This document shows positions 37,505 through 48,395 of a stretch of 64,000 nucleotides of DNA, piece by piece; the first letter of the stretch is position 1, and each line of letters begins with the position of its first letter. Both the position numbers and the translations under genes were made by a program. Where the stretch lies: positions 1 to 64,000 of the forward strand of contig NZ_CP020892.1 of assembly GCF_002163625.1 (NCBI RefSeq), in the 5' to 3' direction. Origin of the DNA: Pseudomonas sp. M30-35. GTDB lineage: Bacteria > Pseudomonadota > Gammaproteobacteria > Pseudomonadales > Pseudomonadaceae. The notes under the pieces were generated by a model. The model had not been told where the DNA came from and made no database searches. It saw only the letters and a program-made list of their open reading frames with translations.

Positions 37505-38530
37505 ATGAGGAAATCACTACTCGCTTTGCTGCTCCTTGCAGCTAGCGGTTTGGCCCAGGCAGATGTGCAACTTAAGGACGGCCATCCGGACCGTTACACA
37601 GTGGTCAAGGGCGATACTCTATGGGATATCTCCGGTAGATTCCTGCGTGAACCCTGGAAGTGGCCTGAGATTTGGCACGCTAACCCACAGGTTGAAAACC
37701 CGCACCTTATCTATCCTGGCGATACGCTGAGCCTGGTGTATGTCGACGGTCAGCCACGTTTGATGCTTAATCGCGGCGCTTCACGTGGCACCATCAAACT
37801 GTCGCCAAAAGTGCGCAGCACGCCGATGGCTGAAGCTATTCCAGCTATTCCGCTGGAAGCCATCAACAGTTTCTTGCTGTACAACCGCATTATTGATGAC
37901 CCAAAAGACTTCGAACGCGCACCTTATATTGTTGCGGGTGACGCCGAGCGCGTTGTCAGTGGCGCGGGCGACCGTATATATGCACGTGGCAAGTTCAGCA
38001 CGACTACACCGAACTACGGGATTTTCCGTAAGGGCAAGAGCTACTTCGATCCAGAAACCAAAGAGTTCCTCGGTATCAATGCCGATGACATCGGCGGCGG
38101 TGAGATTGTTGCTGAAGAAGGCGACATAGGCACCATGGAGTTGCGTCGCAGTACGCAGGAAGTGCGCAATGGCGACCGCTTGTTTGTGAACGAAGAGCGT
38201 GCGATCGACTCGACATTCATGCCGAGCGAGCCTGCTGGCGAAGTCAAAGGCTTGATTATCGATGTACCTCGCGGCGTCAATCAGATTGGTCAGTTTGATG
38301 TAGTGACCATCAACAAGGGTTCGCGTGAAGGTCTGGTTGTGGGCAACGTGTTGGCCGTCTACAAGACCGGTGAGACCGTACGGGATCGCGTGACCGGTGA
38401 CTCAATCAAGATTCCAGACGAAAGAGCGGGTTTGATGATGGTGTTCCGCACCTATAACAAGCTCAGCTATGGTTTGATTCTGCATGCCAACCGCAACTTG
38501 GCTGTGCTCGACAAGGTGCGTAACCCGTAA
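37505..38530 (+). CDS. LysM peptidoglycan-binding domain protein
   Basis: A 341-residue secreted protein with a signal peptide ([17 protein letters not shown]). One LysM domain follows ([20 protein letters not shown] to [16 protein letters not shown]), then a roughly 240-residue C-terminal region found in the PA0020 family. It is divergent from def and upstream of dprA, as in P. aeruginosa. It is likely periplasmic and cell-wall associated; no hydrolase motif is visible. Confidence 0.9.
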   Translation: MRKSLLALLLLAASGLAQADVQLKDGHPDRYTVVKGDTLWDISGRFLREPWKWPEIWHANPQVENPHLIYPGDTLSLVYVDGQPRLMLNRGASRGTIKLSPKVRSTPMAEAIPAIPLEAINSFLLYNRIIDDPKDFERAPYIVAGDAERVVSGAGDRIYARGKFSTTTPNYGIFRKGKSYFDPETKEFLGINADDIGGGEIVAEEGDIGTMELRRSTQEVRNGDRLFVNEERAIDSTFMPSEPAGEVKGLIIDVPRGVNQIGQFDVVTINKGSREGLVVGNVLAVYKTGETVRDRVTGDSIKIPDERAGLMMVFRTYNKLSYGLILHANRNLAVLDKVRNP

Positions 38531-38536
38531 CTCTCG

Positions 38537-38563
38537 AAAGCCCAGCAACAGCTGGGCTTTTAA
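38537..38563 (+). terminator. Rho-independent terminator after LysM gene
   Basis: AAAGCCCAGC and GCTGGGCTTT form a perfect 10-bp stem around AACA, ending in a T run. It separates the LysM gene from dprA. Confidence 0.85.
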
Positions 38564-38596
38564 GTCATACGCCGGCGCATTCCAGCGGCGTATGAC
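38564..38596 (+). repeat. 11-bp perfect inverted repeat upstream of dprA
   Basis: GTCATACGCCG (38564-38574) and CGGCGTATGAC (38586-38596) are perfect complements with an 11-base loop. It directly follows the LysM terminator and ends 15 bases before the dprA start. It could be an operator or an mRNA hairpin near the dprA ribosome site. Confidence 0.6.
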
Positions 38597-38610
38597 GCGA
38601 CCGATCAAGG

Positions 38611-39723
38611 ATGATCAGTATGTCGCAACATCTCAGCAAAACCGCTGCACCTTCCCCTGCCGAGACTGAAGCTCGGATCCGCTTGCATTGCTTGCCTGAA
38701 CTCGGCCCCAAGCGTTTCAAAAAACTCCTCAGCGCCTTCGACTCGGCCTCTTCTGCGCTAAGTGCGCCCGCCTCTGCCTGGAGAACACTTGGGTTGCCCG
38801 CTGCTTGTAGCGATGCTCGGCGCAGCAGCGAGGTACGCGAGCAGGCCAATACGACCTTGCAATGGCTGGAGGACCCGGACAACCAGTTGTTGATGTGGGA
38901 TTCAGACCGCTATCCGGCGCTGTTGGCTGAGCTTAGCGATGCACCACCGCTGTTGTTTATTCGCGGTGATGCCAGCTTGCTTGAGTTGCCACAACTGGCC
39001 ATGGTTGGTAGCCGCCGCGCTTCAGCTCCCGGTTTAGATACCGCGCACAGCTTTGCCAAGAGCCTGGCGGCTGGCGGTTTTGTGATCACCAGTGGCTTGG
39101 CTTTGGGTATTGATGGCGCCGCGCATCAGGGCGCCTTGGATGCTCAGGGTAAAACGGTTGCGGTGCTCGGAACCGGTTTGCAGCACATGTACCCTGCCCG
39201 CCACCGCAGATTAGCAGCCGATATTGTTACCAACGGCGGCGCGCTGGTGTCTGAGCTACCGCTGAACAGCCCGGCGCATGCGAGTAATTTCCCCAGGCGA
39301 AATCGCATAATCAGTGGCTTATCCTTGGGTGTGCTGGTGGTCGAGGCCAGTCCGTCGAGCGGTTCGTTGATCACTGCGCGCCTGGCCGCCGAGCAAGGCC
39401 GTGAGGTGTATGCGATTCCGGGTTCAATTCATCATCCGGGTGCACGGGGCTGTCATCAGTTGATTCGCGATGGCGCCTCTTTGGTCGAGAGCATCGAGCA
39501 TATTCTTGAAGCTCTACGCGGTTGGCAGCAAATCTCTTCAAGTGCTGAGTGCCCTGCTCCAGCCAGGCACCCGTTGCTTGATCTGTTATTCGCAGCGCCG
39601 CAAAGCACTGAAGTTTTGGTGCTTTCCAGCGGGTGGCCTTTATCTGATGTGCTGGCGGCGTTAACTGAGTTTGAGCTCGAAGGCCGTGTGAGTTGTGAGG
39701 CGGGCCGTTGGTATGCGCGCTAG
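38611..39723 (+). CDS. dprA: DNA-processing protein DprA
   Basis: A 370-residue protein that loads RecA on incoming single-stranded DNA in transformation. An N-terminal SAM-like part (RLHCLPELGPKRFKKLLSAF) precedes the Rossmann core, with MVGSRRASAPG, SGLALGIDGAAHQGAL, FPRRNRIISGLS and EGREVYAIPGS-like motifs (AEQGREVYAIPGSIHHP here). A C-terminal winged-helix segment ends the protein. The start could be the ATG at 38611 or the one at 38620. Confidence 0.95.
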   Translation: MISMSQHLSKTAAPSPAETEARIRLHCLPELGPKRFKKLLSAFDSASSALSAPASAWRTLGLPAACSDARRSSEVREQANTTLQWLEDPDNQLLMWDSDRYPALLAELSDAPPLLFIRGDASLLELPQLAMVGSRRASAPGLDTAHSFAKSLAAGGFVITSGLALGIDGAAHQGALDAQGKTVAVLGTGLQHMYPARHRRLAADIVTNGGALVSELPLNSPAHASNFPRRNRIISGLSLGVLVVEASPSSGSLITARLAAEQGREVYAIPGSIHHPGARGCHQLIRDGASLVESIEHILEALRGWQQISSSAECPAPARHPLLDLLFAAPQSTEVLVLSSGWPLSDVLAALTEFELEGRVSCEAGRWYAR

Positions 39724-39780
39724 TCAATTGTTCCGGGGCTTAGATACACTGCGTTGCATGGGTTCAATGGAGCACGATTG

Positions 39781-40338
39781 ATGGTCAATAGCTGGCAAGT
39801 ACAACAAGCCGCGCGGGTGGTGATGCAAGGGGGGGTAATTGCCTATCCGACTGAGGCAGTCTGGGGGCTGGGCTGCGATCCGTGGGATGAACTGGCAGTT
39901 GAGCGTTTGCTGGCGCTAAAAAATCGGCCGATGCACAAAGGCCTGATTTTGGTTGCGGACAATATTCACCAGTTTGACTTTCTTATCGAAGACTTGCCGG
40001 ACATCTGGCAAGACCGCTTGGCCAGTATGTGGCCGGGACCTACTACGTGGCTGGTGCCGCATCAGGATCGTTTGCCTGAATGGATTACCGGCCAGCACAA
40101 CAGCGTTGCCTTGCGCGTCAGTGATCATCCATTAGTGCGTGAGTTATGCGCCCTCACCGGCCCGCTGGTTTCGACCTCCGCCAATCCTGCGGGTCGTCCT
40201 GCGGCGCGCAGTCGTTTGCGTATCGAGCAGTACTTTCCACGCCAGCTCGACAAGGTCTTGAATGGTGTTTTGGGTGGACGCAAGAACCCGAGCCTGATTC
40301 GCGACTTGATCAGTGGCGACGTAGTGCGGCCCTCCTAA
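39781..40338 (+). CDS. tsaC: L-threonylcarbamoyladenylate synthase TsaC
   Basis: A 185-residue YrdC-family enzyme that makes threonylcarbamoyl-AMP for the t6A37 modification of tRNAs. Signature parts are [38 protein letters not shown] and [13 protein letters not shown]. The ATG at 39781 is used; an upstream in-frame start would add nine residues. It is 57 bases downstream of dprA on the same strand. Confidence 0.95.
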   Translation: MVNSWQVQQAARVVMQGGVIAYPTEAVWGLGCDPWDELAVERLLALKNRPMHKGLILVADNIHQFDFLIEDLPDIWQDRLASMWPGPTTWLVPHQDRLPEWITGQHNSVALRVSDHPLVRELCALTGPLVSTSANPAGRPAARSRLRIEQYFPRQLDKVLNGVLGGRKNPSLIRDLISGDVVRPS

Positions 40339-40356
40339 GCAGCGCTGCTTACGCTC

Positions 40357-40390
40357 ACACCAGTCACTCACCTGTGTGAGCGACTGGTGT
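40357..40390. terminator. Convergent terminator between tsaC and qor
   Basis: ACACCAGTCACTCAC (40357-40371) and GTGAGCGACTGGTGT (40376-40390) pair at 14 of 15 positions around the loop CTGT, followed by TT. It lies between two convergent genes. Confidence 0.75.
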
Positions 40391-40398
40391 TTGGCACA

Positions 40399-41376
40399 TT
40401 ACGGCAACAGAATCGTCGAGCCTGTGGTCTGGCGTGCGCTGAGGGCAATTTGCGCCTGCGCGGCTTCAGCCAGAGGATACCGCTGACTGATCTCAACATG
40501 CAGCTTGCCACTGCTGATCATGCCGAATAGCTCGTCAGCCATTGCTTGCAGGCGTTCAGGGGTGTCGGCGTAGCTGGCCAGGGTTGGTCGAGTGACGTAC
40601 AGCGCGCCTTTCTGCGCCAGAATCCCCAAGTTAACCCCGCTCACCGCACCAGAGGCATTGCCAAAGCTGACCAGCAAGCCGCGCGGGGCTACGCAATCCA
40701 GTGATGTTGACCAGGTGTCTTTGCCGACGCCGTCATAAACCACCGGGCATTTCTTGCCATCAGTCAGTTCAAGCACGCGCTCAGCGACATTTTCATGGCT
40801 GTAGTCAATGGTCGCCCAAGCGCCCTGCTGCATCGCCCGCTCGGCTTTTTCAGCGGTGCTGACCGTGCCAATAAGCTTGACGTCGAGCGCTTTGGCCCAC
40901 TGGCAAGCGAATGAGCCAACGCCGCCGGCAGCGGCATGAAAGAGTACGGTTTCGCCGCCTTGCAATTCAAAGGTCTGACGCAGCAGGTATTGCACGGTGA
41001 GGCCTTTGAGCATGACGGCTGCAGCTTGTTCAAAGCTGATCGCGTCTGGCAGTTTCACCAGTTTGCTGGCTGGCAACACATGCAATTGACTGTATGCACC
41101 CAGTGGTCCGGTCGCGTATGCGACGCGGTCGCCGACTTGAAATTGGCTGACGCCCGCGCCGACAGCCTCAACAATCCCAGCACCTTCAGTGCCCAGGCCC
41201 GATGGCAGACCGGGTGGCTGATAAAGGCCGCTACGGAAGTAAGTGTCGATGAAGTTAAGACCAATGGCTTGGTTCTGCACACGAACTTCACCGGCGCCAG
41301 GCGCTGCTGGTTGGTGGTCAACGAACTCAAGTACTTCAGGGCCACCGTGGCTGCTAAATTGAATGCGCTTGGTCAT
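40399..41376 (-). CDS. qor: NADPH:quinone oxidoreductase
   Basis: A 325-residue zinc-independent medium-chain dehydrogenase/reductase. The N-terminal part KRIQFSSHGGPEVLEFVD, the motif NFIDTYFRSGLYQ and the NADPH-binding VLFHAAAGGVGSFACQWAK define the Qor family. The ATG at 41376 is chosen; the frame is open 34 codons further upstream. It is convergent with tsaC and divergent from hemF. Confidence 0.94.
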   Translation of the reverse strand: MTKRIQFSSHGGPEVLEFVDHQPAAPGAGEVRVQNQAIGLNFIDTYFRSGLYQPPGLPSGLGTEGAGIVEAVGAGVSQFQVGDRVAYATGPLGAYSQLHVLPASKLVKLPDAISFEQAAAVMLKGLTVQYLLRQTFELQGGETVLFHAAAGGVGSFACQWAKALDVKLIGTVSTAEKAERAMQQGAWATIDYSHENVAERVLELTDGKKCPVVYDGVGKDTWSTSLDCVAPRGLLVSFGNASGAVSGVNLGILAQKGALYVTRPTLASYADTPERLQAMADELFGMISSGKLHVEISQRYPLAEAAQAQIALSARQTTGSTILLP

Positions 41377-41464
41377 TGCAGGCTCCGTAATCAGGGTCAT
41401 TAGTGACCTAATGATGCACCTGACAAATTTTTTTGGCACCCATTGCCGGACATCTATCGTCGAA

Positions 41465-41478
41465 TTGACTCGAGTCAA
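41465..41478. promoter_or_regulatory. Candidate ANR/DNR (FNR-type) box upstream of hemF
   Basis: TTGACTCGAGTCAA is a perfect 14-bp palindrome with the FNR-type layout TTGA-C-N4-G-TCAA. It lies 92 bases before the hemF start. hemF of P. aeruginosa is known to be controlled by Anr and Dnr, so the position fits. It could also act on the divergent qor. Confidence 0.55.
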
Positions 41479-41549
41479 CTGCGATCACCGGGGTGCAAAT
41501 GGTATGCTGAGCGCCGATTTCGTCGCACAACTAAAGCCGTGCGGCTTAA

Positions 41550-43093
<1,544 letters not shown>

Positions 43094-43145
43094 AGCCACT
43101 GCGTGATTGCGGGACGTTAACAGCGGTAGAAGTAAGGATTCCAAC

Positions 43146-43967
43146 ATGGACCGTTACGGCGTATTTGGTAACCCAATCGGCCACAGCAAGTCGCCGTTGA
43201 TCCACAAATTGTTTGCTGAGCAAACCAATCAACAACTGAGCTACGAAGCCCTGCTGGCACCGCTGGATGGCTTCAGTGATTTTGCCCAAGGGTTTTTCAG
43301 TGAAGGCAAGGGTGCCAACGTTACTGTGCCATTCAAAGAGCAGGCCTTTGCTCTGGCAGACACCTTGTCTGCGCGTGCACAGCGTGCTGGTGCGGTTAAT
43401 ACCTTAAAAAAACTGTTAGACGGCACGCTGGTAGGTGACAACACCGATGGTGCTGGGCTGGTGCGTGACCTACAGATCAATGCCAGTTTTTTTCTGCGCG
43501 GCAAACGCATTCTGGTGCTGGGTGCAGGTGGCGCTGTAAGAGGCATTATTGAGCCCTTTATGGCTGAGCAGCCGAGCAGTGTGGTGATCGCCAATCGTAC
43601 CGTTGAGAAGGCCGAACAATTGGCCCAGCAGTTTGCCGATTTAGGTCCGGTAGTGGCCAGCGGCTTTGACTGGATTGACGCCCCGGTAGACCTGATAGTC
43701 AATGGCACTTCAGCAAGCCTGGCGGGTGATGTCCCGGCGATTGCGGGTAGCTTGATCAAGCCTGGGCACACTGTGTGCTACGACATGATGTACGGCAAGG
43801 AACCCACTGCATTTAATCGTTGGGCCGCTGAGCAAGGCGCTGCGCGGACCATTGATGGCCTTGGGATGTTGGTCGAGCAAGCCGCTGAAGCCTTCTTTAT
43901 CTGGCGCGGTGTACGCCCGGCAACAGGGCCGGTGCTGGCTGAGCTGCGGCGCTTACTGGCTGAGTAA
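43146..43967 (+). CDS. aroE: Shikimate dehydrogenase
   Basis: A 273-residue NADPH-dependent enzyme of aromatic amino acid synthesis. It begins [20 protein letters not shown]; the substrate residues are in [11 protein letters not shown] and [11 protein letters not shown], and the cofactor loop is [10 protein letters not shown]. The ATG at 43146 is the family start, although the frame extends 13 codons upstream. It is convergent with the SulP gene, with only 8 bases between stops. Confidence 0.96.
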   Translation: MDRYGVFGNPIGHSKSPLIHKLFAEQTNQQLSYEALLAPLDGFSDFAQGFFSEGKGANVTVPFKEQAFALADTLSARAQRAGAVNTLKKLLDGTLVGDNTDGAGLVRDLQINASFFLRGKRILVLGAGGAVRGIIEPFMAEQPSSVVIANRTVEKAEQLAQQFADLGPVVASGFDWIDAPVDLIVNGTSASLAGDVPAIAGSLIKPGHTVCYDMMYGKEPTAFNRWAAEQGAARTIDGLGMLVEQAAEAFFIWRGVRPATGPVLAELRRLLAE

Positions 43968-43975
43968 GCGTCCTG

Positions 43976-45544
43976 CTAATCCTCGAAAACAATAGGACAC
44001 TGCTCCGCGCCTTCTAGCTTTTGGATTTCTTCGAGCACCTGTGGCCGGGCTCGGCGAATGATCAAGTTGCGCTTTTGTCCGCGCAGGCGTCGGGCTTCTT
44101 GGTGAAGCATCTCAACCCCGGCGTAATCAATGAAGTTGACGTGGTGCGCATCGATAATCACCCGCTCGCCACGGCTGCGTTGAATGATCTGTTGCAGGTA
44201 GTGGCAAGCGCCAAAGAAGATCGAGCCTTCGACGCGCAACAACTCTTCGTTGCCGTCCTGCCAGAACTTCACGCGCGGCTGTGAGGTGCGTTTCAGGTAG
44301 AAAAACAGCGAAGCCAGCACCCCGGCATAGATTGCCGTTTGCAACTCCATTAACAGCGTTGCGGACAGGGTTAACAGCATCACCAGGAACTCTGAGCGGC
44401 TGACCCGGTAGAGCGCCTTAACTCCGCCAATATCCAGCAAACCCCAGCAGATCAGCAGGATTCCCGCCGCCATACAGGGCAGCGGAATGTGCTCGATCAA
44501 CTTCGCGCCAAACAAGGCAAACAGCGCCACCAGAATTGCTGAGAACACCCCTGCCAGCGGCGAGCGTGCACCGGCCTGCAGGTTCAGCGCCGAGCGGGTA
44601 AACGAGCCCGCCGACAGTGAGCCGGAGAACCATGGGCCGATGATGTTGGATAAGCCTTGTGCGCGCACCTCTTGGTTGGCATCAAGGAATTGTTGCGATT
44701 TACTCGCCAGCGAGCGGGCAATCGATAAGCTGGTGACCAGCCCGAGCATGCCGCAGGCGATGGCTGCCGGGAGCAATTGCAGGATGCTCTCGAGATCAAA
44801 ATCGAGCAACACCAGGGGCGGCAGTTTGCCCTCGAATGGGCTGACCAATGTGACATGTCCGAGTTGTTGCGGCAGGGCGAGCACCGCGAGACTGCCCACC
44901 ACAAGGCTGACCAGCAACGCCGGTCCGCGCGGCCAGAATTGCTTGCACAATACGCTGACCGCCAGGGTAAATGCCGCCAGCGCGACCGAGCGCCAGTCGA
45001 TTTCGTCGAGATGCTGGCCGATATTGACCAATGAGATGAGTGCGGTTTTTTGGCTTGGAATGTCGATGCCGAGCAAGTTTGGCAGTTGTCCCAGCGCGAT
45101 CACCACTGCCGCTCCAAGGGTGAAACCGAGCACCACGGAGTGTGAGACGAAGTTGACCAAGGCGCCAAAGCGCATCAGCCCGAGCAGCCACTGGAATAAC
45201 CCGGCAATAAAACTGAGTAGCAGGATCAGCGCGACAAAGTCATCACTGCCAGGCTTGGCCAGAGGGCTGACGCTGGTGAACAAGACAATCGAGATGGCCG
45301 CTGTTGGCCCGCAGATCAGGTGCCAGGATGAGCCCCAGAGTGAGGCAATAATCACCGGCACAATCGCTGCGTAAAGGCCGTACTCGGGTGGCAGCCCGGC
45401 AATCAGTGCGTAAGCAATGGATTGCGGCAATGCCAGAATCGCTCCGGTCAAACCGACCAGTGCGTCGTTACCCAGGGTTTTCCGGGGGGTAGTCGGCAGC
45501 CAGCGCAGAAACGGCAGCAGGCTTTGCAGGCTAGGTCGTCGCAT
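43976..45544 (-). CDS. SulP family inorganic anion transporter
   Basis: A 522-residue membrane protein with about 11-12 hydrophobic segments (GLTGAILALPQSIAYALIAG is the SulP signature) and a C-terminal STAS domain (about 430-520, with EGSIFFGACHYL and IDAHHVNFIDYAGVEML). It is orthologous in position to PA0029. Near the choline sulfatase gene, a role in sulfate transport is attractive, but substrate is not readable from sequence. A 207-base gap without features separates it from the choline-binding protein gene. Confidence 0.9.
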   Translation of the reverse strand: MRRPSLQSLLPFLRWLPTTPRKTLGNDALVGLTGAILALPQSIAYALIAGLPPEYGLYAAIVPVIIASLWGSSWHLICGPTAAISIVLFTSVSPLAKPGSDDFVALILLLSFIAGLFQWLLGLMRFGALVNFVSHSVVLGFTLGAAVVIALGQLPNLLGIDIPSQKTALISLVNIGQHLDEIDWRSVALAAFTLAVSVLCKQFWPRGPALLVSLVVGSLAVLALPQQLGHVTLVSPFEGKLPPLVLLDFDLESILQLLPAAIACGMLGLVTSLSIARSLASKSQQFLDANQEVRAQGLSNIIGPWFSGSLSAGSFTRSALNLQAGARSPLAGVFSAILVALFALFGAKLIEHIPLPCMAAGILLICWGLLDIGGVKALYRVSRSEFLVMLLTLSATLLMELQTAIYAGVLASLFFYLKRTSQPRVKFWQDGNEELLRVEGSIFFGACHYLQQIIQRSRGERVIIDAHHVNFIDYAGVEMLHQEARRLRGQKRNLIIRRARPQVLEEIQKLEGAEQCPIVFED

Positions 45545-45751
45545 CAGCGAGCTTGAACGTCTAAGTTGCTGTGCATGGCAAACCTGACCTTAAACAACTT
45601 AATAGTTCGCATCAGTATGGCGTATTCCGCAGCGGCTATTCCAGGCAGTGTTGAGTCGCGAGGTTGGTTTTGGTTCTTGCGCTTGGGTTTGTTCGGCCAA
45701 GCTCGACGGACTTAAGTCGAAAGCGCTTAAGCCCGCCCGTTCAGCACACCA

Positions 45752-46675
45752 TTATAGCTTGGCTTGAACTGCTTTGAGACCGTCGCCACCGTCGAGGGTT
45801 TTAACCCCATCGAGCCAGCCTTTGACAACTTCCGGATTGGCCGCCATCCAGGCTTTGACTGCTTCGCTGTTGCTCGCTTGCTTGCTCAGGACTTTGTCCA
45901 TCACCGTGTTTTCCATTTCCTGGGTGAAACTGAGGTTGCTCAACAGTTTGCCAACATTCGGGCACTGCTCTGCGTAACCTTTACGAGCGAGGGTGTTAAC
46001 ACTGCCGGTTTCGCCAAAATAGGCTTCGCCGCCCTTGAGGTATTTCATGTCGTACTTAACGTTCATTGGGTGTGGCGTCCAGCCGAGGAATACCACGAAT
46101 TGCTCGCGTTTTACCGCGCGCCCGACCTGAACCAGCATGGCTTGCTCGCTGGATTCAATCAGCTTCCAGTCTTTGAGGTCGAAGTCGTTGGTCTCAATCA
46201 TTTTGCGGATCGACTCATTACCGGGTGAGCCGGAGGCAATACCGTAGACTTTATGGTCGAACTTATCCGCGAACTTGTTCAGGTCAGCGAAAGTTTTAAC
46301 CCCAGCCTCATACGCGTAACTCGGTACAGCGAGGGTGTATTCAGTGCCGGTCAGGTTCTGTTTCAGGTTGTCGACTTTGCCGTTGGCGACAAACTTGTCG
46401 TAGTTGCTTTGCTGGGCCGGCATCCAGTTACCCATAAATACATCGACCTGACCTTTTTGCAGGCCAGCAAAGATGATTGGCACGGCCAGCGTCTGGGTTT
46501 TGGCTTGGTAGCCGAGGCTATCGAGAATGAAGCTGGTGACGCCATTGGTCACGGCAATATCACTCCAGCCCGGATCCCCCAGTTTCACCGTAGTGCAGCT
46601 TGCGTCTTCTGCTTGGGCACCGATACTGGCGGCCAGTAACAGGCTGCCTGCGAAAATAGGTGTGAGAGTTTTCAT
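45752..46675 (-). CDS. choX: Choline/betaine ABC transporter substrate-binding protein
   Basis: A 307-residue periplasmic binding protein of the OpuAC type, with a signal peptide (KTLTPIFAGSLLLAASIGAQA). Features are LGDPGWSDIAVTNGVTSF at the start of the mature part, PIIFAGLQKGQVDVFMGNWMP, GIASGSPGNESIRKM and FLGWTPHPMNVKYDMKYL. The ATG at 46675 follows a good GGAG site. It is downstream of betC by 92 bases on the same strand. The permease and ATPase genes are not in this window, so it must work with a transporter encoded elsewhere. Binding of choline versus choline-O-sulfate is unresolved. Confidence 0.85.
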   Translation of the reverse strand: MKTLTPIFAGSLLLAASIGAQAEDASCTTVKLGDPGWSDIAVTNGVTSFILDSLGYQAKTQTLAVPIIFAGLQKGQVDVFMGNWMPAQQSNYDKFVANGKVDNLKQNLTGTEYTLAVPSYAYEAGVKTFADLNKFADKFDHKVYGIASGSPGNESIRKMIETNDFDLKDWKLIESSEQAMLVQVGRAVKREQFVVFLGWTPHPMNVKYDMKYLKGGEAYFGETGSVNTLARKGYAEQCPNVGKLLSNLSFTQEMENTVMDKVLSKQASNSEAVKAWMAANPEVVKGWLDGVKTLDGGDGLKAVQAKL

Positions 46676-46767
46676 GCCTTCTCCTTTTTTATGTTTTTTC
46701 CTGTGCCAGCTTTTGCTGACGACAGGCAGTGATGGCAGTTCAATTTGATTTATCTTAGTAGACGGTT

Positions 46768-48282
46768 TCAAGCATCGACCTGAGGAAAGCGTGCGCGCCG
46801 TTCTAGGTCGTCAAGGTCGATATGGTTACGCATGTACTGCTGGCTGGCGTCGACCATCGGCTGGTGGTCCCAGCTCTTCAGTGTGCCTTGGCTAAGTGCG
46901 CCTGCAACCAGACGGCGGCGGCGTTGGCTGGCCAACGTGGCTTCGTGAATGGCGGCAATATCCCACTGTTCCTTAGCTTCTTGAACCAAGCTTGCGAGCA
47001 CTGTTTGATGATCATCTGAGTTGGCAAGGTTCTCACGTTCTTGAGGATCATTGCTTATATCGAACAGCATCAGCGGGTCGACTTCCGAGAAGATCAACTT
47101 GTAGTCACCACGCCGAATCATCATCAGCGGGCTGTTGCTGCCCTCGGCCATGTATTCGCCGAGTACGTGATCGTGACCCGTGCCGGTTTCCAGGTGCGTG
47201 AGCAGTGAGCGGCCATCGAGCGCTAAGTCAGGGTTAACGTTACCGCCTGCCAGTTCAACGAAGGTGGGCAGTAAGTCCATGGTTGATACCGATTGGCTGA
47301 CCCGCCGCGCTGCGAAGCGCTTGGGTGCATGCACCAGCATTGGCACGCGGGCAGACATTTCATACCACTGCATCTTGTACCAGAGGCCGCGCTCGCCGAG
47401 CATGTCGCCATGATCGCCCGAGAATACGATGATGGTGTCATCGTCCAAGCCGCATTCCTTTAGGGTTTTCAGCAGCTTGCCAATGTTGCTGTCGATATAG
47501 CTGCACGCGCCGTAATAGGCGCGGCGTGCATCCTTGATCTTGTCATCAGCCATTGGCTTGTCCCACAGGTCGATGACCTTCATCACCCGTTTGGCATGCG
47601 GGTCTTGCTGATCTTGCTCGATAAACTGTTTTGGCAGGTCGATATCGACGCCTTGGTACATATCCCAAAATTCGCGGGTGATGGTGTACGGATCGTGTGG
47701 GTGGGTCATCGACACGGTCAGGCAAAAAGGTTGGTCGCTGGCGCTGCGCACATGGTCGTACAAATACTGCTGCGCCTTGAACACGACCTCTTCATCGAAA
47801 TCCAGTTGGTTGCTGCGCACACAAGGCCCAGCTTGCAGCACCGAGGACATGTTGTGGTACCAACTCAGGCGCTCTTCGGGGGCATCCCAATTGACTGACC
47901 AACCGTAATCCGCAGGGTAAATATCGCTGGTCAGACGCTCCTCAAAGCCATGCAACTGGTCCGGGCCACAGAAGTGCATCTTGCCCGACAAGGCGGTGCG
48001 ATAACCGAGCAAACGCAAATAGTGTGCATAAGTTGGCACGTCGGCGGGCAAGTCCGCGGCGTTATCGTAGGCGCCGATTTTGCTCGGCAGTTGACCGCTG
48101 ACCAAGGTGAAGCGCGAGGGTGCACACAATGGGCTGTTGCAATAGGCTGAGTCGAATACCACGGCTGATTCTGCCAGTCGCATCAGGTTTGGCATCTTAA
48201 TTTGCGAGTTGGCATCGTGCAGCGGCAGGATCGGTGCGGCCATCTGGTCGGCCATGATGAAGAGGATGTTGGGTCGTGTCAT
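46768..48282 (-). CDS. betC: Choline-sulfatase
   Basis: A 504-residue sulfatase that hydrolyses choline-O-sulfate to choline and sulfate, feeding glycine-betaine synthesis. It begins MTRPNILFIMADQMAAPILP with metal-binding D12, and carries the sulfatase motif CAPSR (C53 is converted to formylglycine). The C-terminal choline-sulfatase extension is present (AAIHEATLASQRRRRLVAGAL). The start at 48282 is preferred over an upstream in-frame one at 48300. It is divergent from the LysR regulator, the arrangement known for betC and its activator. Confidence 0.94.
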   Translation of the reverse strand: MTRPNILFIMADQMAAPILPLHDANSQIKMPNLMRLAESAVVFDSAYCNSPLCAPSRFTLVSGQLPSKIGAYDNAADLPADVPTYAHYLRLLGYRTALSGKMHFCGPDQLHGFEERLTSDIYPADYGWSVNWDAPEERLSWYHNMSSVLQAGPCVRSNQLDFDEEVVFKAQQYLYDHVRSASDQPFCLTVSMTHPHDPYTITREFWDMYQGVDIDLPKQFIEQDQQDPHAKRVMKVIDLWDKPMADDKIKDARRAYYGACSYIDSNIGKLLKTLKECGLDDDTIIVFSGDHGDMLGERGLWYKMQWYEMSARVPMLVHAPKRFAARRVSQSVSTMDLLPTFVELAGGNVNPDLALDGRSLLTHLETGTGHDHVLGEYMAEGSNSPLMMIRRGDYKLIFSEVDPLMLFDISNDPQERENLANSDDHQTVLASLVQEAKEQWDIAAIHEATLASQRRRRLVAGALSQGTLKSWDHQPMVDASQQYMRNHIDLDDLERRARFPQVDA

Positions 48283-48395
48283 GGCCAGTCTGTATCCCAT
48301 ATAAAAAATTTATGCGAAAGTGCGGTATCTATAATCAAGCCAACAAAAACTGGGGTAAACCCGCATCAAACACATAGCTTGGATAACTTCAGCTT
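48283..48395. promoter_or_regulatory. Divergent betC / LysR promoter region
   Basis: A 113-base AT-rich region between two divergent genes. It must hold both promoters and the LysR operator. T-N11-A type motifs are present but too frequent here to single one out. Confidence 0.5.
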
